Assembly (NCBI GenBank): GCA_045402695.1
Contig: JAWPNA010000389.1
Location: 1 to 7,353, forward strand
Source of the DNA: JAWPNA01 sp045402695
GTDB taxonomy: Bacteria > Acidobacteriota > Polarisedimenticolia > JACPZX01 > DASXTC01
Direction of reading: 5' to 3'
DNA: 7,353 nt
How positions within the stretch are numbered: the first letter of the stretch is position 1; every line of letters starts with the position of its first letter. The position numbers and the translations under genes are program-made. A model generated the notes under the pieces. It ran no database searches, had not been told where the DNA came from, and worked only from the letters and a program-made list of their open reading frames with translations. Below, one piece after another: positions 1-6,793 of this stretch.

Positions 1-115
1 GGGGGAAATATGAAAGGTGGATAGTAATTGACGTTGTTTGAGAGTCTATTGCCACAACCTGGAGTGTTATTCTCGATAAACTTTCACCACACAAAGTGAA
101 AGTTTATTTTTCCAT
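1..115. other. AT-rich, probably foreign segment joined to the protease gene
   Basis: The first 110 bases are about 37% G+C by hand count, against roughly two thirds in the rest of the window, and the change is sharp at about 110-118. No gene is supported in 1-83: the only plus-strand start there reads four codons. The segment contains the inverted repeat at 76-107 and supplies the last residues (KINFHFVW) and stop codon of the protease. It may be a mobile-element end, an integrated segment, an AT-rich intergenic region or an assembly join; the 115 bases do not allow a choice. Confidence 0.6.
76..107. repeat. Perfect 12-bp inverted repeat with 8-nt spacer at the protease gene end
   Basis: The arms ATAAACTTTCAC (76-87) and GTGAAAGTTTAT (96-107) are exact reverse complements, separated by CACACAAA (88-95). 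The protease stop codon (84-86) and its last residues lie inside it. The 12-8-12 layout resembles the core sites of tyrosine recombinases (lox and FRT sites have 13-bp arms and an 8-bp spacer), but it could equally be an insertion-element end hairpin. It is a poor terminator for the protease: on the minus strand no T-run follows the stem. On the plus strand a short T-run does follow, but the stem has only four G:C pairs. Confidence 0.85.
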
Positions 116-3100
116 GGGCAAGCTGGTCCTCGCGCGTCACATTGCCCCCGGCGTCCGCGGAAGCCAGCGTGAAGTAATAGCGGGTGCACGGCAGCAGACC
201 GTCAAGCGTGATCGAGTGCGACGTAGTCAGCTCCCCGGCGTAGAGAGAGCTGCCCAGCAAGGGATCGGTGCCGTACAGCAGACGGCTGTCGCCGGGCTCC
301 GATGTGGTCCAGCCGACCGTGAACGAGCCGCTGGTCACCTCCAGGACCTGCACCGCCGAGATGGCCGGTCCCGCGCAGTCCACGATCAGAGCCGAAGCGC
401 GGGCTGGGCGGCCCGAACCCGTCCCGTCGTCCTCGTCGCTGTACACCGCGAGAAGCGTGTCGCCCTCGGCGACTCTGAGTGCGCCGGCTGCGTCGGAAGC
501 GGACAGTGTCACAAGAGCCTCGAAGATTCCCGTGGACGGCCCGGTCTCCATCAGCGTGAAGGATTGTCCGGGCTCGGGCTCCGACTCGGTGCTGAGGACG
601 GCGATGGCAGTGTCGGGCCCCGCGGGATCGAGATCGAGGTCCTCGTCCGCGACACGAACAAGCGCCGGATCGCCACCGCAGGCGTACTCTGTCCGATCGA
701 GCTCGATGACACCCTCATGGCAGGCGCCGGCGACGCCCACCGCCACGTCCTCGATGTACCAGCCGGCCCCCGGGAGTGGGTGTTGATCGTCCACGGCATC
801 CTGCAAGAGGTGGAAGCGCACGCGCACGACATGGCCGACGAAGGGATCCAGCAGGAACCGCGCATCAATCCAGCCGTTGCTGGCGCCTGCGTACCCCATT
901 GCCCCGAACGGCATGTACCCGTTCGGGGCGATGATGTCCGTGTAGGGGGTGGCGGCGGCGGGCGTGATGTAGGCCCAGGTGGCGCCGTCGTCGCGGCTGA
1001 TCTCGAGAAACGCGCCGTCGTCGAGTCCGCTGGGCGTTGGCAACAAGGGACCGGTGGTCGAGATGTCGTACCAGTGCTTGAAGGTCAGCGTGGCCGTCTC
1101 CACTCTGGTGAGATCGATCGGGGGACTGACAAGCACCATGTCGGCTCCGATCTCGTAGACGTCGTCCAGGTCGGTCCCCCACAGCGCGGAGCCGGAGTAG
1201 GCCCCGGGTGGGCCGCCCGCGATGGCTGACGGCGGACCCAGCTCCCATTCGTCGGCGGCCCCCGTCAGGCTGCGGTGCGTCCACCCGGGGCTCCCCGATT
1301 CGAAATCGTCGGCGAGATTGATGATGTCGCGGAAGGAGCCAAAGTGCATCGGCGCGCCCATTTCCGTCACGGTCGTCGGGTTCGCGCGGGCGTCCGTGGA
1401 CGATACCGTGAAGTAGACCGTGGAACACGGGGTGATCCCCTCGTCCAACGCGAGTGAGTGGACCGTCTGAAGGGTCAGGTCCGATTTGGCGCGCCCGAGC
1501 GAGGGGTCGGCACCGTAACTCATCACGGAGGTCCCCGGCTCGTCGGTGACCCAACGCACGACGGCCCTGTCCGCTCCCCGGTCGGTCACCTCGATCTGGG
1601 AGATGATCGGCCCCGTGCAGTCCGCCACGCTGGCGGAGGCCGACACCGTCCGCGCTCCCGACAGCCCATCGTCGGCATCGTCATACAGGACCGTCACCAC
1701 GTCACCCTGGGAGACGGCCAGGGAGCCCGCCTGTGGCGTGGGTGACAGGTGCAAGGACCCCGCGAAGACGCCGCTGGCCGGTCCCGTCTCCGTGAGGAGG
1801 AGGGGGAGAGGCCCTCCTGGCTGTGAGGGGCCGGACGAGAGGACCGTCACGGTGCCCGGGAAGCCGCGGTCCGGATCGGCGTTGCCGTCGGTCACGGTCA
1901 CGCCGATCGTCTCTCGGCACCCGGACGTGATCTGCGCGAGCGCCACTCTTCCGAGAGTGCAGGGCTCCGGCGCGCCGGCCATGCTCGATCGTTCGGAGCT
2001 GAAAGAGCTCTCGTTGCCCAGCCGATCGAAGGCCGAGACGGTGACGAACTGCGGTGCGCAGGCGCCGAGCGACGCCAGGGTCACGTGCGCCTGCGACGCC
2101 TCGGCCCTCACGGGGGATGCCCCCTGCAGCGCCCCGGTCCCGGAATAAGCCGGCCCCGGTCCGTCCGAGTCATAGTAGATCCTGTAGCCCTGCAGATCGG
2201 GAGCCGTTTCGGGAGCCACCTGCGTCCAGGAGACCGAAAGCCGGCCTGCCCCATCGGGCGCGACCCAGACATCGTCCGGAGGCGGTGGCGGTGCGCAGTC
2301 GGACACCTGGGCGGAGGCGGTGGCTATCGCGGGCACACCGCCGCCCGCGTCCTCGTCCTGGTAGCTCAGAGTGAGGATCTCCCCCTCGGCGACGTCCAGC
2401 GCGCCCGAGGTCCCCGCTGAGGAGCTCAGGTTCACGGCGCCGCGGAACTCTCCCGTGTTGGGCCCGGTCTCGGTCAGATTGACCGTGATCTCCCCGCTGT
2501 CCGAAGCAGCGGTGACCTGCGCGGTCTCGCTGACCGCGATGTTGCGGTTGAGGTGGCTGTCGGAGAGGGTGGCCGTGGCTCTCGAAGAGCACCCGTACTC
2601 CTCGGCGTCAAGAAAGAGGCGTCCCTGATGGCAGGCGCCTTGCGACGTCACCTCGACATCGTCGATGTACCATCCGGCCGCAGTCGGATTGTTCTCACCC
2701 GTATCCTGCCAGATGTGGAACCTGATGCGGATCACATTGCCCGTGAAGATGGAGAGATCGAACGTCGCCTTGGACCACGTGAACAACGAGCCGGCGTAGA
2801 CTCCGGCTCCGGGCGGAAGGTAGGGGTTGTCCACATCCGTGACGTCGGGATAGCCCCCGGCGGGCTCCAGTGCGGCCCATGTCGCCCCGCCATCGCTCGA
2901 GATCTCGACCCATCCACCGTCATCGAACGAAAGGGGAGTATTGCCACCCGCAATCGCGTAGTAGTGGAGAAAGGTGAGCTGCGGTCCCACCGCATCGTCC
3001 AGATCGATCGGCGGCGATATCAGGACGGCATCCGCCCCTGGCCGGTAGTACCCGTCCAGGTTGGTGCCCCAGACTGATGTGCCGGCAGGGGGTCCCGGCG

Positions 3101-6100
3101 GTCCGAAGCCGGGAAAACCGAGCTCCCACTCATCGAGTCCGCCTCCAAGCGGCGTGTGTGTCCATCGCGAGCCGAGCGCCTCCATATCGTCGCGGAACAG
3201 GACATGACGCCGGTTCAGGCCGGGACCCGTCGAGAATCGCAGCGGTTGCGCGGGCCCCGACACCCTGAGGCCAGCCCCATCGGTGGACTCGAGGGTGGCC
3301 GTATGGAAGGTGCAAGGGGTCAACCCCGAGAGCCGGACGGAGTGCTCCGTGACCAGCGCGGGATCGGATTTCACCATGTTGCGATTGCCTCCCTGCCCGT
3401 GGCGCACGGTGCTGCTGGAGGGCCGATCCGTCCTCCACTGGATCGTGGCCTCGCCGTCGCCGATGCGGACGACGCTGGGCTGTGAGATGACGGGCGGCGC
3501 GCACCGCGCCGTGATGCCGGCCGAGCGGACGACGGGCGTTCCCGTTGCGGGATCCGGCTCCGTATAGAAGGCCGTGACCGCCTCGCCGTCCGAGATCTGG
3601 AGGACACCGTCTCCTTCAGATGCAGCGCCGGCTGACGCCGCGAGCGATCCGGTGAACGAGCCGGTTCCGGGCGGGTCCTCGTTCAGGACTGGGGTCTCTC
3701 GGTCGGCGCCCGATTTCACCGACACCGAAACGGCGCCGAGGCCCCGCAGACCCAGGTCCGTGACGCGCACCGGGACCGCGGTTCCGCAGGATGCCTGATC
3801 CTGCAGAAACAAGATCCGGCCCGCGGCGGATACCAGACGCGCATTGCTCACGTAGAGGGCGAAGTCCTGGTCGGTCTCGGAAGCAGAGGAGGTGACCCCG
3901 TCACCAGCGATGTTGGCCGCCTCGACGCGCACGCGCAGGCTGCGCGTGCCCGGGGCCAGGATCACGTTCTCCACGTTGTTGCGGAAATCGGCTTCACCTC
4001 CAGGAACGGAGAAACCGCCCTCGAGGACATTGCCCAGGTACGTCTCGCCGTCCGCCTCCACGATCAGATCCAGATCGTTGACCCACGACCATCCGATCGG
4101 AGCCCCGGGCGCGTCCGTCCACACCAGCGTGGCGACGATGGGAGCCGACGGATCCTCGGCCACGAGCGGCTCGAATGACGCGGACTCCCCGGTGGCCGAG
4201 AAGATGATCTCCTGATCGGAAGCGAAACGGGCCCGCGCGTCCACGACCGCCCCGATATCCACGCGCCCCCAGCCCTGATCTCCGTTGGGGGCCGACGACG
4301 TGTTGCTGGGCGTGTCGGCGGTGAACCCCATGTCATGGGCGTGGTTGATGAGCATGGCTTTGAGCATCGCTGGACTGGGAGGCGCGCCGAACTGTCGCGT
4401 GTACACTTCGGCCGCGATCGCCGCCGAGCCCGCGACGTGGGGCGCTGCCTGGCTGGTGCCGCTGGACCAGTTGATCAGATGCTGTCCGGGAGGGAAGTAG
4501 GCGTCGCAGACTCCCGTGCCGGCGTAGCGCGAGGCGGTCGATGCGAGCGACTGGACATGGCTGGCGGGCGCAACGATGTCGGGCTTGATGCGGCCGTCGG
4601 CCGTGGGCCCTCGACTCGAGATGAAAAGGACATGATCCACATTGTCCGCGAAGATGAACTGGATGCCGCATCCGTCGGTGCTGGTGGGCCGGTACCCTTC
4701 CGTCCCGCCGACACTCAGCACGTTCTTGGCCGTGCCCGGCCAGCTCAAGGAGTACGGGTTGGGCCCCGCATTCCCCACGGAGAAGATGGGCAGATAGGCC
4801 TGATCTCCGTCTCCGGAGTTGCCGTTGACGTCGCGCACGAGGGCGTCGTACTCCGCGTCCACCGTGTTGTAGCCGGATCCACTGCCTCCCCAAGAGTTGT
4901 TGCCGATGCGCGCGCCCCGGAAGTAGGCGTTCATCACAAGGTCCGCGAATGAGGTGGGAGCCACGAACCTCCCCTCGCAGTTGAAAATCCTCGTCGAGCC
5001 GACGCGCACCGAGGGTGCCACACCGAGGCCGAGCAGGTACCCGTCGCTGTCGGCCAGCCGGTTGCCGGGGACCGGGGCGCCCGCGACGATGCCAGCCACG
5101 TTCGTGCCATGGCCGGGGCAGTCTTCCAGCAGCCCCTCGCCGGTCATGTCCACAGAGTAGGCGACCCGGCCCTTGAGGCCGGGATGCATCACGTCGGTGC
5201 CGCCGGAATCGATCCCCGTGTCGGTCACGTCAACGATGGTTGAACCGAGGTTGTCGAGCCCGTGGGACCTCAACCATTCCGGATAGGCGGGGAGGAGCGG
5301 CCGGCTGGAAGTGACCAGGCCTGCGGCCACCATCGAAGTGCGTTCATCGTTCGCCACCGGTGTCTCGAACGGCTCCACCCAGAGAACCTCGGGGCGGGCC
5401 GCGAGAGCCTCGATCGCTCCGGGGGGCAGCTTGACCCTGATGTGGGTCACCTCTCCGAAGTCGCGCGGCTCCATCAGCACGTCGATCGCCTGCGACCGGA
5501 TTTCGTCGAGAACTGCATCGTGGTCGCCGGCCCGGACGATCTGGAGCGTGACGTCCACCGGACCGGCGGATGATTGAAGCTCGGGGCTGAGTCGATCCGT
5601 GAAAGACAGCTCCTCACGCCACTGCAGCAGGAGACCGGGGGAGGCCAGGCGTGAGGGATCCTCGGCCCACACGACGTAGGCGTTGTCCGGCAGGTAGGCC
5701 ACGGGGCGCGCCCGGCCTTTCGACCTGAGCGCGGCCAACCATTCTCGCTTGATGGGGCCGTGAAACTGGACGATCTCGAGCCGGTTTTTCCCGGAGGATG
5801 CGGTCGGCGGTGGCGCGATGGCTCCCGAGGTGTCGATCGTGCGCGACCGGAGGTGCACCCTGTCCTGAACGCGCCGCCGTCTGGCGCCTCCGGATGCACT
5901 CTCGGCGGCCGCGACGTCCGTCTCGACGCCCGTAATCAGGAGGGGTGCGCCGCCCGCCCCCGGCCTCCCTGATTCTCCGTGCTCCCCGTAGTCCTCAAGA
6001 ACCTCGATCCGCCGCGCGGCAAGAAGGGCCTCGACCTGCGGAGTACGGCGCACCATCGCCTTGACGCGGCGGCCGCTTCGCCCGGCCGGCCCGGATTGTT

Positions 6101-6269
6101 CCAAGGGGGAGGGGCGGCGCGGGGAAGCCTCAGCCCTGAGGCGGGCGCCGCCACCCGTCAGCGGCGCGGTCAGGCAGCACAGGATGAGGCAAGACCAAAT
6201 CGCGGCGGATCGGAGGATCTTCCGCATCGATAACCCGGCCCCGCGTGTCGCGATCGATCCTCGGCTCAC
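84..6269 (-). CDS. Secreted multimodular S8 (subtilisin, KP-43-like) serine protease, probably 3'-truncated
   Basis: This is predicted to be an extracellular endopeptidase. Residues 15-35 form a Sec signal peptide (MRKILRS, then a hydrophobic core). Residues 40-160 are an Arg/Gly/Ala-rich linker. Residues 161-305 resemble a tandem inhibitor I9-like propeptide. The S8 domain (about 340-680) has Asp350 in DTGID, His387 in GHGT, oxyanion Asn500 in SVGNAGP and Ser606 in SGTSQAAPHVAG; I checked these four codons at 5220-5222, 5109-5111, 4770-4772 and 4452-4454. Residues 690-812 (LVWTDAPG, NDLDL, NNVENV, QDFALYVS) match the beta-barrel that follows KP-43-type proteases. Modules then run A-B-C-A-B'-A-B-C-A-B to residue 2053. 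The GTG start is preferred because it overlaps the upstream stop (GTGA) and has GTGAGG 8 nt upstream; ATG at 6227 is an alternative. The last eight residues come from AT-rich sequence and the final Fn3 is incomplete, so the native C-terminus is probably lost. The protease identity is secure; the substrate is unknown. Confidence 0.93.
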   Translation of the reverse strand: MSRGSIATRGAGLSMRKILRSAAIWSCLILCCLTAPLTGGGARLRAEASPRRPSPLEQSGPAGRSGRRVKAMVRRTPQVEALLAARRIEVLEDYGEHGESGRPGAGGAPLLITGVETDVAAAESASGGARRRRVQDRVHLRSRTIDTSGAIAPPPTASSGKNRLEIVQFHGPIKREWLAALRSKGRARPVAYLPDNAYVVWAEDPSRLASPGLLLQWREELSFTDRLSPELQSSAGPVDVTLQIVRAGDHDAVLDEIRSQAIDVLMEPRDFGEVTHIRVKLPPGAIEALAARPEVLWVEPFETPVANDERTSMVAAGLVTSSRPLLPAYPEWLRSHGLDNLGSTIVDVTDTGIDSGGTDVMHPGLKGRVAYSVDMTGEGLLEDCPGHGTNVAGIVAGAPVPGNRLADSDGYLLGLGVAPSVRVGSTRIFNCEGRFVAPTSFADLVMNAYFRGARIGNNSWGGSGSGYNTVDAEYDALVRDVNGNSGDGDQAYLPIFSVGNAGPNPYSLSWPGTAKNVLSVGGTEGYRPTSTDGCGIQFIFADNVDHVLFISSRGPTADGRIKPDIVAPASHVQSLASTASRYAGTGVCDAYFPPGQHLINWSSGTSQAAPHVAGSAAIAAEVYTRQFGAPPSPAMLKAMLINHAHDMGFTADTPSNTSSAPNGDQGWGRVDIGAVVDARARFASDQEIIFSATGESASFEPLVAEDPSAPIVATLVWTDAPGAPIGWSWVNDLDLIVEADGETYLGNVLEGGFSVPGGEADFRNNVENVILAPGTRSLRVRVEAANIAGDGVTSSASETDQDFALYVSNARLVSAAGRILFLQDQASCGTAVPVRVTDLGLRGLGAVSVSVKSGADRETPVLNEDPPGTGSFTGSLAASAGAASEGDGVLQISDGEAVTAFYTEPDPATGTPVVRSAGITARCAPPVISQPSVVRIGDGEATIQWRTDRPSSSTVRHGQGGNRNMVKSDPALVTEHSVRLSGLTPCTFHTATLESTDGAGLRVSGPAQPLRFSTGPGLNRRHVLFRDDMEALGSRWTHTPLGGGLDEWELGFPGFGPPGPPAGTSVWGTNLDGYYRPGADAVLISPPIDLDDAVGPQLTFLHYYAIAGGNTPLSFDDGGWVEISSDGGATWAALEPAGGYPDVTDVDNPYLPPGAGVYAGSLFTWSKATFDLSIFTGNVIRIRFHIWQDTGENNPTAAGWYIDDVEVTSQGACHQGRLFLDAEEYGCSSRATATLSDSHLNRNIAVSETAQVTAASDSGEITVNLTETGPNTGEFRGAVNLSSSAGTSGALDVAEGEILTLSYQDEDAGGGVPAIATASAQVSDCAPPPPPDDVWVAPDGAGRLSVSWTQVAPETAPDLQGYRIYYDSDGPGPAYSGTGALQGASPVRAEASQAHVTLASLGACAPQFVTVSAFDRLGNESSFSSERSSMAGAPEPCTLGRVALAQITSGCRETIGVTVTDGNADPDRGFPGTVTVLSSGPSQPGGPLPLLLTETGPASGVFAGSLHLSPTPQAGSLAVSQGDVVTVLYDDADDGLSGARTVSASASVADCTGPIISQIEVTDRGADRAVVRWVTDEPGTSVMSYGADPSLGRAKSDLTLQTVHSLALDEGITPCSTVYFTVSSTDARANPTTVTEMGAPMHFGSFRDIINLADDFESGSPGWTHRSLTGAADEWELGPPSAIAGGPPGAYSGSALWGTDLDDVYEIGADMVLVSPPIDLTRVETATLTFKHWYDISTTGPLLPTPSGLDDGAFLEISRDDGATWAYITPAAATPYTDIIAPNGYMPFGAMGYAGASNGWIDARFLLDPFVGHVVRVRFHLLQDAVDDQHPLPGAGWYIEDVAVGVAGACHEGVIELDRTEYACGGDPALVRVADEDLDLDPAGPDTAIAVLSTESEPEPGQSFTLMETGPSTGIFEALVTLSASDAAGALRVAEGDTLLAVYSDEDDGTGSGRPARASALIVDCAGPAISAVQVLEVTSGSFTVGWTTSEPGDSRLLYGTDPLLGSSLYAGELTTSHSITLDGLLPCTRYYFTLASADAGGNVTREDQLAHGKINFHFVW
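111..1961 (-). repeat. Super-unit 2 of the protease C-terminal region: modules A3-B3-C2-A4-B4 (B4 cut short)
   Basis: Residues 1437-2053 repeat the order of super-unit 1. A3 (1617-1961) has LTETGPASGVFAG and A4 (375-722) has METGPSTGIFEA. B3 (1335-1616) and B4 (111-374) are both purple-acid-phosphatase-like Fn3 modules (VRWVTDEPGTS, VGWTTSEPGDS). C2 (723-1328) closely follows C1, with DDFESG, DEWELG, a WGT.LD..Y..GAD.VL.SPPIDL block, RDDGATW and GWYIEDV. B4 breaks off at the composition change near position 115. In both other places a B module of this type is followed by a C module, which is missing here. Confidence 0.72.
1962..3824 (-). repeat. Super-unit 1 of the protease C-terminal region: modules A1-B1-C1-A2-B2
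   Basis: Residues 816-1436 hold five modules. A1 (3501-3824) and A2 (2295-2633) are Cys-flanked Ig-like modules; A2 shows LTETGPNTGEFRG and the strand LSYQDED, while A1 is degenerate (NEDPPGTGSFTG) and lacks the first cysteine. B1 (3228-3500) is an Fn3 of the purple-acid-phosphatase N-terminal type (IQWRTDRPSSS, LTPCTF). B2 (1962-2294) is a more ordinary Fn3 (LQGYRIYYDSDG). C1 (2634-3209) is a MAM or jelly-roll-like module beginning FRDDMEALG, with SPPIDL, SSDGGATW and GWYIDDVEV. The order is repeated in super-unit 2 at a period of about 623-637 residues. These modules probably mediate binding or spacing at the cell surface; no catalytic motif is seen in them. Confidence 0.75.
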
Positions 6270-6793
6270 GGCGAGGGCCTCACGGTGATCGAGCCGCCTC
6301 GGAAGTCGGCGGCCAGGGGAATGGCGGTGGGATCAAGCACGGAGGCCCGGGAGAAGGCCAGCGGGCTGACTCCCGGCGCGCGCGCGCGGAACGTGAGCTT
6401 GCACAACGTGCCCTTGCCTCCCACTCCTTTGTCAGAGCGCAGGCGGGAGAGGCCGACGACCACCGCCCCAAGGCCCCCCGCGTGCGGAGCCGGCGCGGCC
6501 AGAAAACTGGTGGGTGATCCGTCCTTCGAAAGGAATCCGCCTTCCACGGAGCCGGACGCCACGAACTCCAGGATCCGCGGGTCATAGATGAGAGTGAAGG
6601 GGACGCTTCCCGTGTTGTGCGCGGAACGGATCTTCACCTCCACCGCGATGGTGGCGCCGGCCCGCGGCGACGTGGTGCCGGCCGCGACCCGCACGATCGG
6701 CGTCTGGGCCGCGCGTGGGTCTCCCCACGACGAGCTCGCTCCGCATGCCGCGGCGATTGCCAGAGCGGCGGCCGCTCTCCCGGTGCGCCTCAT
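6266..6793 (-). CDS. Cohesin-domain lipoprotein (175 aa)
   Basis: This is a small exported protein with one cohesin-type beta-sandwich. The N-terminus MRRTGRAAAALAIAAAC has a basic n-region, an Ala-rich core and Cys17 in a permissive lipobox (I-A-A-A-C followed by G), so it is probably lipid-anchored. Residues about 33-172 follow the cohesin plan: a PRAGATIAVEV strand, FTLIYDPRILEF (the typical YDP..L segment), a glycine-rich middle, LTFRARAPGVSPLAF, and a closing GGSITV strand. A second Cys lies in GTLCKLTF. The ATG overlaps the stop of the preceding cohesin-like gene (ATGA), with a strong GAGGTG ribosome site 5 nt upstream. Its own stop overlaps the protease start (GTGA). In cellulosome systems cohesins bind dockerins, but free-standing cohesin-fold lipoproteins are common in non-cellulolytic bacteria and their partners are mostly unknown. 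No dockerin is encoded here. The fold call is firm; the function is open. Confidence 0.85.
   Translation of the reverse strand: MRRTGRAAAALAIAAACGASSSWGDPRAAQTPIVRVAAGTTSPRAGATIAVEVKIRSAHNTGSVPFTLIYDPRILEFVASGSVEGGFLSKDGSPTSFLAAPAPHAGGLGAVVVGLSRLRSDKGVGGKGTLCKLTFRARAPGVSPLAFSRASVLDPTAIPLAADFRGGSITVRPSP
6278..6283 (-). promoter_or_regulatory. Ribosome binding site supporting the GTG start of the protease
   Basis: GTGAGG on the minus strand lies 8 nt upstream of the GTG at 6269-6267, inside the 3' end of the cohesin gene. The GTG shares bases with the TGA stop of that gene (GTGA, 6269-6266), which is typical of translational coupling. The competing ATG at 6227-6225 has only a GGGG about 11 nt upstream, although starting there would give a more conventional signal peptide. 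Confidence 0.55.

Noticed and set aside
28..80. Possible plus-strand promoter (TTGACG at 28-33)
   Set aside because: No matching -10 element lies at 16-18 bp spacing, and no plus-strand gene follows.
76..112. Intrinsic terminator for the protease operon
   Set aside because: On the minus strand the stem is not followed by a T-run. The T-run is on the plus-strand side, where no gene is supported, and the stem is AT-rich.
96..1229. Plus-strand open frame of 377 codons, and many other plus-strand and alternate-frame open frames across the window
   Set aside because: They are opposite or out of frame with the protease, whose frame shows recognisable domains, repeats and catalytic motifs throughout. 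Long antisense frames are expected in GC-rich coding sequence.
375..1961. Dockerin-like calcium loops in the protease tail (acidic stretches such as DGNADPDRG and DEDLDLDPAG)
   Set aside because: They recur at the same place inside the A modules and are not paired as in the duplicated dockerin loops with their helices.
6174..6227. Lipobox in the protease signal peptide (cysteines 27, 31 and 32)
   Set aside because: The residues before each Cys (IWS, LIL, ILC) do not fit a lipobox, so ordinary signal peptidase cleavage is more likely.
6377..6388. (CG)6 alternating tract as a possible Z-DNA or regulatory element
   Set aside because: It is explained by Arg/Ala codons of the conserved RARAPG segment in a GC-rich gene.
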